Source of the DNA: Aureococcus anophagefferens
Lineage: Eukaryota > Sar > Pelagophyceae > Pelagomonadales > Pelagomonadaceae
Reading direction: 5' to 3'
Assembly (NCBI RefSeq): GCF_000186865.1
Contig: NW_008705590.1
Span: forward strand, 100,856-164,855
Length of the DNA: 64,000 nucleotides
Shown here: positions 36,149 through 45,985 of the stretch, one piece after another
Position numbering within the stretch: the first letter of the stretch is position 1
How the letters are laid out: each line of letters begins with the position of its first letter
The notes under the pieces: generated by a model
What the model was told of the DNA's origin: nothing
Seen by the model: only the letters and a program-made list of their open reading frames with translations
The model's database searches: none
Made by a program: the position numbers and the translations under genes

Positions 36149-37170
36149 CCGCGCTTTTTGTTCGCGTGCTTCTTCTTGCCTTTGAGGCGCGCGTTGCCGG
36201 GCCCGCGCGCCTTGTCCTGGATCTGCGTGAATTTCCGCTTCGCGTAGGCGCGCTTCGTCTCGTCGCCGAGGAGCTCGCCCATGAGGGACGTCTTGCGGTC
36301 CCTGCGCCGCAGGGTCTGGCCCCGGCCCTCGAAGGCGCCGGCGACGACGGTGCCGATCTGCGCGAACGGCGACAGCGCGTCGTGCTTCTTGTAGAAGCGC
36401 TTCGGGTCCGTGACGCCGCGGAAGGCCAGCGCCTTGGCGTCGAGCTCGGAGACGGCCGTCTTCTCGCTGCGCGCCATGTCGAACCAGCCCGGGCCCGCGG
36501 TCGCCGGCGCCGCGGCCTTGTCGGACTTGGAGCGCCGCTTCTTGGGGCCCGCGGGCACCGCGGCCGCGGCCCTCGCGAGCGCGGCGTCGGCCGTGCCGCC
36601 GGCGGCGGCCAGCGCGTCGCCGCGGATCTCCAGGGCGTCGAAGTCGACGTAGCGCGACTCGCGGTCCGCGCGCGGCGCCGCCGCGGGCGCTCGTTCGTCG
36701 TCGGACGACGACGCCGCGTCGTCCGCGTCGAGCGCCCGCGCGGCGTCGGCGCCGACGCGCCGCAACATTTCCAGCTTCGCCGCGGCGACGCCGCGGGCGA
36801 CGGCGCCGAAGTAGGCGCCGGGCTCGAGCTCCTCCTGCTTCCCGAGGAAGTCGACGCGGACGACGTCCGCGCCCTCGTCCGCGGGCGCGGTGTCGACGAA
36901 GAAGGCGCTCGGCGCGTCGCCGCCGTCGCTCGCGTCGTTGTCGGAGGCGTCCTCCTCCGGCGCCGCCGGCGCCTCGCGCTGGCCGTCGTCGAACCAGAGC
37001 GGCTCGAGCTCCTCCTCCTCCTCCTCCTCCTCGGGCTCCTTCGGCGCCTTCTTCGACGCCGATTTTTTCGCCGACGCGGGCTTTTTCGACGACGGCGGCG
37101 CGCGCGGCGAGCTCGCCTTGGAGCCCGCCGAGTCGATCGACGACTTTCGGCCCGTGCGCGTGCTCACCAT
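36145..37170 (-). CDS. FCF2: FCF2-like pre-rRNA processing factor
   Basis: Protein of 341 aa. The N-terminal ~200 residues are disordered: Lys/Ser-rich then a Glu run. The C-terminal ~120 residues are the Fcf2 domain: GPGWFDMARSEKT, LALAFRG-type helix, DPKRFYKKHD, QIGTVVAGAFEG, RRDRKTSLMGELL and AYAKRKFTQIQ. Fcf2 (TDIF2 in animals) acts in the small-subunit processome on early pre-rRNA cleavage. The tail is basic and nucleolar in type. Convergent with PhyH, with stop codons overlapping. Confidence 0.9.
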   Translation of the reverse strand: MVSTRTGRKSSIDSAGSKASSPRAPPSSKKPASAKKSASKKAPKEPEEEEEEEELEPLWFDDGQREAPAAPEEDASDNDASDGGDAPSAFFVDTAPADEGADVVRVDFLGKQEELEPGAYFGAVARGVAAAKLEMLRRVGADAARALDADDAASSSDDERAPAAAPRADRESRYVDFDALEIRGDALAAAGGTADAALARAAAAVPAGPKKRRSKSDKAAAPATAGPGWFDMARSEKTAVSELDAKALAFRGVTDPKRFYKKHDALSPFAQIGTVVAGAFEGRGQTLRRRDRKTSLMGELLGDETKRAYAKRKFTQIQDKARGPGNARLKGKKKHANKKRG

Positions 37171-37208
37171 CGCTGTTTGCAGCAGTGGAAAAAACTGCTT
37201 GCAGTGTG

Positions 37209-37857
37209 ATGATGGCCCTGCGCGGCCTCGTCCTCGCGCTGCTGCGACTCAGCGCGGCCTTCCGGCCCGCGTCTCACCCGCCGCAGCGTCGCATCGCTCT
37301 GTCGGCAACGGGCAGCGCCGCCGTCGCGGACGTCTCCGACGGGTTCCTGACGCCGCAGCAGATCAAGACCCTGCGCCGGGAGATCGACAACCGGCGGCGG
37401 CGGCGCACGCTGCCCTGGGGCCAGCTCGCCGCGGGCGAGGGCGTCGACGACGCGCCCTTCAGCGACGCCATCGTCGCCGCCGCGACCACCGGCTGCGAGA
37501 CGACGGAGTTCTTCGAGGTCAGCGGCCCGAGCGACCAGGACGCGAAGCGCTGGCCGGAGATCGCGTCCGCGCCGGCGTCCCTGCGGCCGCGACGATGTTC
37601 GAGAGACGGGAAACGACGAAACATCGTCACCGCTCGGTAGGTTCGCGCTCGCGCGCGAAGTCGACGCGATGGTCGTCCAGCTCAAGAAGCGCCGGGCCGT
37701 GCTCTACGTGCCGCTGCCGCCGGGCAGCGACGGCGCCGTCGTGCTCTGGACGACGGGCAAGATCGACCAGTGGACGCAGCGGCCGCGCGCGATCCGCGAC
37801 AACCGGGGCCAGATCCTCGGCCGCGAGGGCGACGCGGGCTTCGAGGAGGCCGATTAA
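37209..37857 (+). CDS. Plastid-type small protein, possibly CRM/YhbY-like
   Basis: Exons 37209-37576 and 37641-37857, phase 2, give 194 aa. The N-terminus MMALRGLVLALLRLSAAFRP has a signal peptide followed by AAF-RP, resembling the ASAFxP motif for import into heterokont plastids. The mature part has LTPQQIKTLRREIDN, VAAATTGCETTEFFEVSG, AMVVQLKKRRAVLYVPLPPG, a helix-strand order reminiscent of the CRM/YhbY RNA-binding domain, though the GxxG loop is not obvious. A family A introner separates the exons. The stop is three bases from the stop of the convergent beta-propeller gene. Confidence 0.65.
37577..37640 (+). mobile_element. Introner element, family A copy 4 (64-nt intron)
   Basis: Element 37573-37640 lies between GTCCGCGC (37565-37572) and GTTCGCGC (37641-37648), one mismatch. 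It starts CGGC|GTCCCTGCGGCC and ends CGCTCGGTAG, with inverted repeats CGACGATGTTCG and CGAAACATCGTC. It is the shortest A copy, and the only one in a plus-strand gene. Confidence 0.88.
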
Positions 37858-37860
37858 CGC

Positions 37861-39099
37861 CTAGAACCCGCGGTCCTCGGGCTTCCAGTAGCGCCAGCCG
37901 CGGGGCACGGACGGGCGACCCTGCGGCTCGTGCTTCAGCACGGCGAACTTGCCCTCGCTCCAGCCGTGGATGAGGAGGTAGAGGCTCCCGTCGGGCGCGT
38001 AGTGGGGCCACGTGTGGTGGAGGTGCTTGAGCACGGGGATGCCGAGCACGCCCGGCTCGATGACGCTCCTGAGGGCGTCGCCGTCGTGCGCGAAGATGGG
38101 CGCGGTCTTCGCCGGCGTGTGCCGGATGGGCTCGAGCGCGTTCATCACGAAATACTTCTTCGACCGCGCGACGTTGCACACGCGCGCCGTGTCCGGGATG
38201 TCCGGCAACGACCGGAGAAAGTCGCCGTCCTTGGAGAACTCGACGACCTCGTGCGCCTCGCGGTTCGCGACGTAGATCTTGCCACCAAACGCGAAGACGC
38301 CGTGCGCCGTGTCGAACTCGCCCGCGCCGGAGCCCTTGCCGCCCCAGGCCAGCGGGCCCCAGGTCCATTCGCCCTCGGCGCCGAGCGTCGCCGTCAGCAC
38401 GAAGTCGCCGTCGCAGTAGCCCGTGACGACGTAGAGCTTGCCGTCCAAGTACGCGACGTCCGTGCACGCGAATTTCGCCCGATGGGGCGCCCCGTTGGGC
38501 ATCTGCTGCAGCGGCTTCTTGCTGTAGTAGGCGTTCGCCGGCGCGAAGGCGAATTCGCCGCCCTTGGGCATGGCGAGCTCGCCCAAAACGGCGCCCGTCG
38601 ACGCCGCGACGATCAAGACGCGCTCGTCGTTGTTTTGCGCGAGCGCGACGACCGTGCGGCCCGCGGCGTCGACGAAGCAGCACAGCCCGTGGATGTTGTC
38701 CTTGAGGCGCGGGTCCGAGCCGAGGCGCGTCCATTTCGTCAGATCCGGCGAGATGGCGCAGAAACCGTAGCCGGGGATGCCCGTGTAGACGGCGCCCGTC
38801 GCGGGATCCTCCGTGAAGCCGCCGTGCATGTCGGACTGGCAGTCGCGCGGGCAGTCCGCGGGGAAGCAGGCCGTCTTCTCCCGGTCCCAGGAGAAGACCA
38901 TGTCGCCCTGGCCCGTCGTCGACTCGACGTCCTCGCCGATGAGCTTGGCGAGCTTGCCGACCTGGGCCTCGAGCTCGACGAGCCGCGCGCGGTCGACGCC
39001 GGCGCCGTGGCACGTGGCAACGGTGGCGCCGCCGGCGACGACGGCGAGCGTCGACGCTGGGATGCGGCGCGCTGCCTGGGCTAACAATCTGAAGGCCAT
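37861..39099 (-). CDS. Beta-propeller (NHL-like) protein, organelle or secretory targeted
   Basis: Protein of 412 aa. The first ~35 residues (MAFRLLAQAARRIPASTLAVVAGGATVATC) look like a mitochondrial or secretory presequence. After a short helix (ELEAQVGKLAKLIGED) come repeated four-strand blades, for example GGKIYVANREAHEVVEFSKD and DGSLYLLIHGWSEGKFAVL, as in NHL/SMP-30-like propellers. Cys residues in the first blade (CFPADCPRDCQ) suggest a disulfide-rich, exported protein. No enzymatic motif is seen. Confidence 0.65.
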   Translation of the reverse strand: MAFRLLAQAARRIPASTLAVVAGGATVATCHGAGVDRARLVELEAQVGKLAKLIGEDVESTTGQGDMVFSWDREKTACFPADCPRDCQSDMHGGFTEDPATGAVYTGIPGYGFCAISPDLTKWTRLGSDPRLKDNIHGLCCFVDAAGRTVVALAQNNDERVLIVAASTGAVLGELAMPKGGEFAFAPANAYYSKKPLQQMPNGAPHRAKFACTDVAYLDGKLYVVTGYCDGDFVLTATLGAEGEWTWGPLAWGGKGSGAGEFDTAHGVFAFGGKIYVANREAHEVVEFSKDGDFLRSLPDIPDTARVCNVARSKKYFVMNALEPIRHTPAKTAPIFAHDGDALRSVIEPGVLGIPVLKHLHHTWPHYAPDGSLYLLIHGWSEGKFAVLKHEPQGRPSVPRGWRYWKPEDRGF

Positions 39100-39243
39100 C
39101 GCGCACGAGAATTGACACAGCTCGCGGAATGTTCAACACCGTCGATTGAACGGTAAAAAAAACGCCGCGATTTCCTCGTCGATGCTGGCGGCGTTCGACA
39201 TCGTTCGCCGGCGCAGCCCACATTGAGCACTGGAAGCTCGTCG

Positions 39244-40854
39244 ATGATGCTCCTCCTCCGCTGCGTCTTCGTCGTTGCCGCGCTGGCGGACGCCGCGTCG
39301 GAGTGCGCCGACTCCACGAGCTGGGAGCGCAAATCGAAGGGCTGCTCCTGGGTCGAGAAGAAGGCGAAGCGATGTAAGAAGAAGGATGAATACAAAGTGC
39401 CAGCCCGCGACGCCTGCGTCGAGGCCTGCGGGACCTGCATCATCGAAGAAGAGGTCGCCTGCGAAGGAGACTCGACGAGCTGGTTCGCGAAGAAGCCGAA
39501 GCGAAACTGCGACTACGTCGCGAAGAAGGCGAAGCGCTGCTCGCGCGAGGACTCGGCGGGCGTTCCCGCGACGGTCGCGTGCCCCTGCTCCTGCGAAGAA
39601 GACGAGGATGTCGCCCACGCCGAAGAAGCGCCGGCGCCGACGCCGCGGCCGTCGGACGCGCCGGCGCCCGCGCCGACGGCCGCGCCCGCGCCCGCGCCGT
39701 CGGGCGCGCCGACGTCGCCGCCGTCGCGCGCGCCGACCGCGGCTCCCTCGGTCACCCCCACAGCCGCGCCGTCGTCGCCGCCGTCGCCCCTCCCTTCCGC
39801 GACACCAGCGCCGACGTCGACGCCGGCGCCGAGCCGCGCGCCGTCGCTCTCCTCGGCGCCGTCGTCGCTGCCGTCGTCGAACCCGTCGACGAGCCTCCCC
39901 AGCACCGCGGCGCCGTCGCCCTGCCCCACGGTCACGCCCGTGCCGTCGACGACCACGGTTGCCTTCACGCAGCTTCCCGAGTACTTTTTCCTCGACGGGT
40001 CTTCCGCGGACATCGCCTTCCAGTTCACGACGGCCGCGGCGCTCTACGACTCCGGCGAGGTCACGGACGTGTCCTACCTCGTCGACGTCGTTTTGGTGGA
40101 TGGCGACGGCGCCGTCGTCGACTTCCTCGCGCACGCGGAGCAGCTCGAGTCGCCCTACTTTTTCAAGGAGGACTACGTGCCCGGGTCGGACCTGGCCTAC
40201 GGCCGGACGCTGACCGAGGGCTGGTACACGGTCAAGGTCATGGAGTACCGCGCGGGCTACGCGGCGGAGTCGCGGCCCGTGCTCATGACGTCCACGCCCT
40301 TCCCGACGCCGCGGCCCACGGTCCACCCGACCTCGCCGTCCCCCTCGGCGGCGCCGACGTCGACGCCGACGTCGGAGCCGACGTCGGACACGATCCACGC
40401 GCAGATGACCGTGCTCTCGCCCGAGCGCAGGGGCCGCGTCATCGAGTTCACGGAGCGCGGGCAGCGGATCCGCGACGGCCTCGTCGCCGCGGTCGACGAA
40501 TTCGAGCTCGCCGTGACCTTCACGGGCGCGACGCTCCGCGACGCCGTCGTCACCGTGCGCCTCGTCTCCGGCGACGGCGCGACGGACGAGAGCGGCGTCG
40601 ACCCGTGCGGGGTCATCGCGACCACTTTATGCCTCGGCGAGGACATCGCCAACGGCGAGCCCATGTTCTACAACACGACGATCCCGCGGGGCGTCGACCC
40701 GGGCGTCTACCGCCTGTCGCTCGTCTGGATCCCCCACGACGACGTCCGGCCGAAGCCGCCCGCGACCTACGTGTGCACGGACGACTTCCTCGTCGTCGAC
40801 GCCTACCCGACGCGGAAGCCCACGGGCCTGCCCGTGCCCGCGCCGACGGCGTAA
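39244..40854 (+). CDS. Secreted Pro/Ser/Thr-rich protein with ShK-like Cys motifs
   Basis: Protein of 536 aa. MMLLLRCVFVVAALADAAS is a signal peptide. Two Cys modules follow (DSTSWERKSKGCSWVEKKAKRC...CVEACGTC and DSTSWFAKKPKRNCDYVAKKAKRC...CPCSC), of the ShKT-like type often attached to stramenopile secreted proteins. Residues ~125-235 are a Pro/Ser/Thr/Ala linker, likely O-glycosylated. Two beta-sandwich-like domains follow, separated by another Pro-rich linker. An extracellular wall or scale role is inferred. Confidence 0.75.
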   Translation: MMLLLRCVFVVAALADAASECADSTSWERKSKGCSWVEKKAKRCKKKDEYKVPARDACVEACGTCIIEEEVACEGDSTSWFAKKPKRNCDYVAKKAKRCSREDSAGVPATVACPCSCEEDEDVAHAEEAPAPTPRPSDAPAPAPTAAPAPAPSGAPTSPPSRAPTAAPSVTPTAAPSSPPSPLPSATPAPTSTPAPSRAPSLSSAPSSLPSSNPSTSLPSTAAPSPCPTVTPVPSTTTVAFTQLPEYFFLDGSSADIAFQFTTAAALYDSGEVTDVSYLVDVVLVDGDGAVVDFLAHAEQLESPYFFKEDYVPGSDLAYGRTLTEGWYTVKVMEYRAGYAAESRPVLMTSTPFPTPRPTVHPTSPSPSAAPTSTPTSEPTSDTIHAQMTVLSPERRGRVIEFTERGQRIRDGLVAAVDEFELAVTFTGATLRDAVVTVRLVSGDGATDESGVDPCGVIATTLCLGEDIANGEPMFYNTTIPRGVDPGVYRLSLVWIPHDDVRPKPPATYVCTDDFLVVDAYPTRKPTGLPVPAPTA

Positions 40855-40879
40855 CAGGTTTACGGAAGGGGAGGGATTT

Positions 40880-42226
40880 TCACCACGCCTGCCGGACGCC
40901 GCGCGCGCCCTTGACGCCCGCGCCGGCGATGTGGGGCAGCGTCCGCGCGCCGGGCTTTTGGCTCCGCCCGCCGGGCCGCGTCGAGCCGGCGTAGGAGCTG
41001 CCGTAGCCCCCCGTCTTGCTCTTGGCGAGCTTGGGCATGCGGCCGCCCGCGCGCGGCGCGCCGCCGCCGGCCGTCGTGCGGATGCGCCGCTTGCCCGTCG
41101 CCTTGTAGGTCGCGCCGCCCGGCGGCCCGCCTCCCAGGGACCGTCGCACGCCGCCGCCGCCGCGGCGCATGTTGTCCTTGCGCTTCTCGACCTGGCGCTT
41201 CATGTCGAAGAACTTCTGCTGCGCGGGGTTCTTGCCGCGGCGGCCGCTCGCCGCGCCGCGCGCGGGCGCCTTGACGGGCAGGCGCTCGCCGTTGGCGCGG
41301 GCGAGGGACTGCTGCTGGCGCTGCTGCTCGCGCTGCTTCTTGCGGTTGAGCCAGCTGTTGATGGCCGCGTCCTGGCGCGACGCGTTCGGGTCCGCGGAGC
41401 CCTGCTGGTAGCCGACGGGCCGGCGGACGCCGCCGGGCCCCGCGCGGCCCCGGCCCCGGCCGCCGGGCCCCTGCTGCTGGAGGCGCACGGCGTAGACGTC
41501 CTTGGACGGCCGCGTCGTCGACGGCGGGATGCGCTGCTTCGTGAACGAGAGGCCCGACCGGCCGCCGCCGCGCCGCGACGACCGGTCCGTGGCGACGGAG
41601 CCGGCCATGGACCCGCCGGCGGCCAGCTCGACGCGGTCGAAGATGGAGTCCTTCTCCAGGGACGCGATGCGCCGCTCGAGGTCCACGAGGCGGTCCAGCG
41701 AGCTGATGACCGTCGTCAGCGTGCCCTGCGCCGCGTCCGTCATCGCGACGCCAGGGCCCTGGTGGCCGCCGTCGTCGCTCGGCGCGGGCCGCTTCGCCGC
41801 GAGCTTCGACGAGGGCACGCTCTGCTTCTGGTGCTGCATGGCGCGGCGGTAGGCCTCCTTCTTGGCCTTGACGGACTCGCGCTTCTCGATCTGGTCCCGG
41901 AGCCGCCGCAGGCACTCGATGTGGCGCTGGACCTCGGCGTCGAGGCGCTCCTCCTCGCGCCGCTCGCGCTCCTGGTAGCTCAAAACAAAGTCCTTGGACA
42001 CCTGGAGGGGCTTGGACTGCTCCTCCTCGATGACGCGCTGCATCCAGGCCGCCTGCGCGCGCGTCGTCTCCGCGCCGCGCGGCCGCGCGTCCCGCTCCTT
42101 CATCTGCTTCGTCTTCAGCAGGGCCGCCTTCAGGGCCGCGTCGTTCGCGAGCTTGTGCCAGTTCAGCAGCTTCATCTCCGCCTGGAGCTGCTCCTGCTCC
42201 GGGCGCTCCTCGGCCCCGACGCCCAT
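40880..42226 (-). CDS. Coiled-coil protein with basic Gly/Arg-rich C-terminus
   Basis: Protein of 448 aa. Residues ~1-210 are helical with charged heptads (YQERERREEERLDAEVQRH, LRRLRDQIEKRESVKAKKEA). Residues ~215-448 are Gly/Arg/Lys/Gln-rich and probably disordered. No known domain. A cytoskeletal, ciliary or RNA-associated protein would be compatible. Its stop is 25 bp from the stop of the secreted protein gene, in convergent orientation. Confidence 0.65.
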   Translation of the reverse strand: MGVGAEERPEQEQLQAEMKLLNWHKLANDAALKAALLKTKQMKERDARPRGAETTRAQAAWMQRVIEEEQSKPLQVSKDFVLSYQERERREEERLDAEVQRHIECLRRLRDQIEKRESVKAKKEAYRRAMQHQKQSVPSSKLAAKRPAPSDDGGHQGPGVAMTDAAQGTLTTVISSLDRLVDLERRIASLEKDSIFDRVELAAGGSMAGSVATDRSSRRGGGRSGLSFTKQRIPPSTTRPSKDVYAVRLQQQGPGGRGRGRAGPGGVRRPVGYQQGSADPNASRQDAAINSWLNRKKQREQQRQQQSLARANGERLPVKAPARGAASGRRGKNPAQQKFFDMKRQVEKRKDNMRRGGGGVRRSLGGGPPGGATYKATGKRRIRTTAGGGAPRAGGRMPKLAKSKTGGYGSSYAGSTRPGGRSQKPGARTLPHIAGAGVKGARGVRQAW

Positions 42227-42528
42227 CGTGGGGTCGCGCGCGGACGCTCCGCGGCCGCGCTGCCCGCCTCCTTCCTACGGACTTGTCGCCCGCCCGCGAC
42301 GCTCGGCGCCCCGCGCGGACCCGCGACCCCCGGCGGCGAGCGAAACGACGGCGCGGCCGGGCCCGGCGCCAGCCAGACGCCGCTAGCAACTGATAAGCGC
42401 CGCGGCAGCATCTACTATATCGGCACGGCGCACCCTTTGCCGCTCTTGCAGTGCTGATTGCCCGGCGTCGATCGGCTGCCCCTCTCAGCGCGCCTCGGCG
42501 CACCGTCCAGGCGGGGCCCGCGCGGGCC
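42227..42528. promoter_or_regulatory. Divergent 302-bp intergenic region
   Basis: Lies between the starts of the coiled-coil gene (minus) and the channel gene (plus). It contains CATCTACTATATCGG near 42410, an AT-richer stretch about 110 bp before the channel ATG that could serve as a core promoter. Nothing else stands out. Confidence 0.4.
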
Positions 42529-45123
42529 ATGGGTCGGCGGAGCTTCTTCGGTGGCCGGCCCGCGGCGCCCCTGAAATTGCCGGAGAAGCAGCACATCCAC
42601 CGCGAGTCCATGCGCGAGGCCGTCGAGGAGGCGAAGACGGAGATGGACCCGACGATCGAGGGCAAGCGGAAGCGCTGGAGCCACATCAAGATGCTCGTGA
42701 AGAACACGGACAAGCTCTACGAGATCATGCTCGAGAAGGAGGAAAAAAAGGTCGTGAGCAAGAAGGTGCCGTCCTTCATCTGGGAGCGGTCCGGCCGCGA
42801 CGTCGTGCCCGTCGAGGAGGACGGCGCGCTCGAGGACGACGCGGCGCCGCCGCCGTCGCCGGCGCCGGGGTCCCTGTCGCCGTCGCCCAGCGAGCGGACC
42901 GTGGGCAACCGCGTCGAGCACCCCCAGGACCTCGCCGCGGCGCCGGCGCCGGCGGCGGACAAGCGGCTCTGGTGCGCGTGCGTGCCCGTGCTCCACCCGG
43001 ACGGCAAGTTCCGGCTGCGCTGGGACGTCGCCCAGGTCGTCGCTTTGGCCTACGTCTCCCTCATGGTGCCCATGCGCCTCGGCTTCGACTGGAGCGCGGT
43101 CGGGGTCTGGTACGCCGTCGAGACCGCGCTCGACCTCTACTTCTTCCTCGACATCTTCGTCAACTTCCTGACGGCGCTCTACCGGCGCGACGAGGGCCAC
43201 ATCGAGGGCCTCGAGGAGCACCTGAGCCCGGGCCTCATCATCGACAAGCGGCGCATCGCGCGCGCGTACCTGAGGGGGTGGTTCCTCGTCGACGCGCTCG
43301 CGTGCGCGCCCGTGGACTACTTCATGCGCGGCGTCAACGGCACGCTCCTCTGCAGCGCCCACCCCGTGCACCCCTGCCTGCGCCAGTCGTCGGCGAGCAG
43401 CAAGGCGTCGGCGTTCCGCCTGTTCAAGATCCTGCGGGTCTTCCGCGTGCTCAAGCTCTTCCGGCTCTTCCGCCTGAAGCGCCTCTTCAAGAAGTACCAG
43501 GACGAATTGCTCTACTGGATGCCCCTGATCCAGGCGTCGAAGCTCTTCTTCATGCTCATCTTCGCGAGCCACTGGATGGGCTGCGCGTACGCGACGGTGT
43601 TCCCCTTCGACGAGCGCCTGAGCCAGGGTCTCGGCGAGCGGTACGTGGACATGGTCTACTGGGCCATGCAGACCATCACGACGGTGGGCTACGGCGACAT
43701 GGTGTCGACGAAAACGTCGGCGCGGCTCGTGTCGACGACCGCGATGGCCGTCGGCGGCCTCATCTTCGGCTGGCTCATCCAGTACGTGCTCAACGTGCTC
43801 GACCCGGACACCTTCGAGCGGAAGCAGCAGGCGCGCATCGAGCGCGTCATGGGCTACCTACGGGCCAACGCCTTGCCCGTGGAGCTGTCGCAGCGCGTCA
43901 TCCGCCACGTGCGGCAGCAGAACTCGCGGCAGACCGAGGACCGCGCGGTGCTCATGGAGCTGCCGCGCCAGCTCCGCGCGGACGTCTTCGAGCACCTGTA
44001 CAAGGCGTCGCTGTCCGACGTGACCATCTTCGCCGGCGCGTCCGTCGCCTTCCTCAACGACGTCTGCACGAAGATCGTGCCGCTCGCGATCCCCCAGGGG
44101 GAGGTCGTCTACGGCGAGAACGACCTCGCGGACGAGGGCACCTTCATCGTCAACAGCGGCGAGATCGAGCTGACGGTGCTTTCCGTCATGCCCGAGCACC
44201 GGAACCACCACAAGAAGCACCACCACCGCCTGCCGCGCGTCGCCGTGCCCACCGCGCGGCTCACGAACGGCGCGATCTTCGGCGAGGAGTCGTGCCTCGG
44301 CTGCAGCCGGCGCCACGACACGGCGACGGCCTGCAAGACGAGCGAACTCCTGACCATCGCCGGCGCCGATTTTCGGTTGGCGCTCGACCTCTTGCCCAAG
44401 CTCCGGTGGCGCATCTTGAAGCGGCACATCGAGCAGCGCATGCGGCACACGCGGAACCGCCACACGACGGCCAAGGCGTTCCTGGAGATGGACCTGCCGG
44501 AATTGGTCGTCGGCAAGGTCCAGGACGAGGTCCTCGGCGTCAACGAGCTCACGGGCAAGACCGCGACCGTGGACCGCGACATCTCCATCGCCGACGACTG
44601 GCGCGAGGTTTTGATTGGATTGCGGGGGCCCTGGGAGGCGCGGCACACGCGGCAGCACCGCATGGCGCCGACGGACCTGTCGAAGACGACGTCCTTCACG
44701 CGGTCCAACGACCACCTGGAGGGCGTCGCGTCGACGCAGCACGCGGGCCGCGACGACGCGGATAACGGCCTCGCGCCGCCGTCGCGCGGCGTCGACGCGC
44801 CCGGGACGTTGGGCGCGGGCGGCGTCGACGTCGACTGGATCCGCGCGGAGATCCGCCAGTCGCTGCGGGACGAGTTCCAGGTCGAGCTCGGCGTCTACAA
44901 GGAGGCCGTCGCGAACGAGGTCAAGTTCGCCGTCGCGCGCGAGTTCGAGCGCGAGCTCGCCGCGTACAAGGCGCAGATCGCCGCCGAGGTCCGGGACGCC
45001 GTCGGCCGCGAGTTCCAGCGCGAGCACGAGCTCTTCAAGCAGGAGTTCGCCGCCGAGGTCTCGGGCGCCGTCACCGCGGCGCTCGACGCGCGCTCGGGCA
45101 AGCTCGCGCCCCTAAATTCGTAG
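42529..45123 (+). CDS. Voltage-gated K+ channel with cyclic-nucleotide-binding-type domain
   Basis: Protein of 864 aa starting at GCCATGG. Cytosolic N-terminus to ~170; S1-S3 at ~175-260; S4 near 294 with regularly spaced Arg/Lys (SAFRLFKILRVFRVLKLFR); pore with selectivity filter TITTVGYGD near 382, so K+ selective; S6 GGLIFGWLIQYVL; C-linker; a CNBD-like beta-roll at ~490-620 (IPQGEVVYGENDLADEGTFI, NGAIFGEESCLG). The His-rich insert HRNHHKKHHHR within the roll is unusual. The C-terminus (~765-857) has coiled repeats (EFERELAAYKAQIAAEV). It belongs to the EAG/HCN/AKT-like class in the plasma membrane; cyclic-nucleotide binding itself is not certain because the FGE...R..T signature is imperfect. 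Confidence 0.92.
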   Translation: MGRRSFFGGRPAAPLKLPEKQHIHRESMREAVEEAKTEMDPTIEGKRKRWSHIKMLVKNTDKLYEIMLEKEEKKVVSKKVPSFIWERSGRDVVPVEEDGALEDDAAPPPSPAPGSLSPSPSERTVGNRVEHPQDLAAAPAPAADKRLWCACVPVLHPDGKFRLRWDVAQVVALAYVSLMVPMRLGFDWSAVGVWYAVETALDLYFFLDIFVNFLTALYRRDEGHIEGLEEHLSPGLIIDKRRIARAYLRGWFLVDALACAPVDYFMRGVNGTLLCSAHPVHPCLRQSSASSKASAFRLFKILRVFRVLKLFRLFRLKRLFKKYQDELLYWMPLIQASKLFFMLIFASHWMGCAYATVFPFDERLSQGLGERYVDMVYWAMQTITTVGYGDMVSTKTSARLVSTTAMAVGGLIFGWLIQYVLNVLDPDTFERKQQARIERVMGYLRANALPVELSQRVIRHVRQQNSRQTEDRAVLMELPRQLRADVFEHLYKASLSDVTIFAGASVAFLNDVCTKIVPLAIPQGEVVYGENDLADEGTFIVNSGEIELTVLSVMPEHRNHHKKHHHRLPRVAVPTARLTNGAIFGEESCLGCSRRHDTATACKTSELLTIAGADFRLALDLLPKLRWRILKRHIEQRMRHTRNRHTTAKAFLEMDLPELVVGKVQDEVLGVNELTGKTATVDRDISIADDWREVLIGLRGPWEARHTRQHRMAPTDLSKTTSFTRSNDHLEGVASTQHAGRDDADNGLAPPSRGVDAPGTLGAGGVDVDWIRAEIRQSLRDEFQVELGVYKEAVANEVKFAVAREFERELAAYKAQIAAEVRDAVGREFQREHELFKQEFAAEVSGAVTAALDARSGKLAPLNS

Positions 45124-45203
45124 AGATGTGCCACCGGGGCTCTCGACGACCCGCGGCGCCGCGCTGCTGCGGAAACCCCCGCGCCGCCGCGGACACACCC
45201 GTG

Positions 45204-45815
45204 TTACTCCATGGCGTTGACCTCCGTGACGAGCCACTCCATGCCCTCGGCGAGGCCGTCGCCCTCCCGGGCGTTGCAGGGCTGGATGTGCCAGGGCCGC
45301 ACGCGTATTTGCTTGAGGTCGAGCACGGAGACGATCTCCTCGACCTCCGCGGCGTTGATGAGGTCCTGCTTGTTCGCGAAGACGAGAAGCGGCGTGTTCT
45401 CGAGCTTCGGGTCCGCGAGGAGCTGGCCGAGCTCGATGGACGTCTCCTCGAGGCGCTGCGTGTCCGCCGAGTCGATGACGTAGACGAGGCCCTCCGTCTT
45501 GTCGTAGTAGTTGCGCCAGTACGCGCGGATCGACTTCTGCCCGCCGATGTCCCAGCCTGCGGAACGCGCGCGCGTTCGTTCGTCTCCGGCGCGCGAAGGT
45601 CGCGTGGACGCGGGCCGCGCACAGTTGAGCGTGTAGGGCCCGTGCTGGAGCAGCTGCATGTTGAAGCCCTGCGTCGGCCGCACCTGCGACAGGTCCTCCT
45701 TGCCGAGCTGCCGGAGGATCGTCGTCTTGCCGGCGTTGTCGAGGCCGAGCACGAGGATTTTGCAGTCGTCGTCGTTCTTCTTCAGCTTCTGCAGCATCTG
45801 CATGAGGCCCGGCAT
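45204..45815 (-). CDS. ARL3: ARL3-like small GTPase
   Basis: Exons 45623-45815 and 45204-45556, phase 1, give 181 aa, the normal family length. G1 GLDNAGKTT, G2 Thr in PTQGFN, G3 WDIGGQ, G4 NKQD and the G5 region at IQPC are all present. WDIGGQKSIRAYWRNYY is the Arf-like 3 switch 2. ARL3 releases lipidated cargo from carrier proteins in cilia. A myristoylation Gly2 is absent (MPGLMQ), as in many ARL3 proteins. The intron (45557-45622, 66 nt, GT-AG) splits the Cys codon of LNC|WD and has no duplication. Confidence 0.92.
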   Translation of the reverse strand: MPGLMQMLQKLKKNDDDCKILVLGLDNAGKTTILRQLGKEDLSQVRPTQGFNMQLLQHGPYTLNCARPASTRPSRAGDERTRARSAGWDIGGQKSIRAYWRNYYDKTEGLVYVIDSADTQRLEETSIELGQLLADPKLENTPLLVFANKQDLINAAEVEEIVSVLDLKQIRVRPWHIQPCNAREGDGLAEGMEWLVTEVNAME

Positions 45816-45985
45816 GGTCGGGGCTGCGCCCGCGCGCGCGCACGATGACAGCGGCGGCGGTGTGCTGATGGGAGAGCGTTTTGTGTGAGAGTTCACCTTG
45901 AGGGGAAACTGCGCCCCGGGAGGCGTCCGCGCGCGCTGGCTTTTAGCGAGCGCTGTCCGTCTGACATCCAGAGCCTCGACTTACT

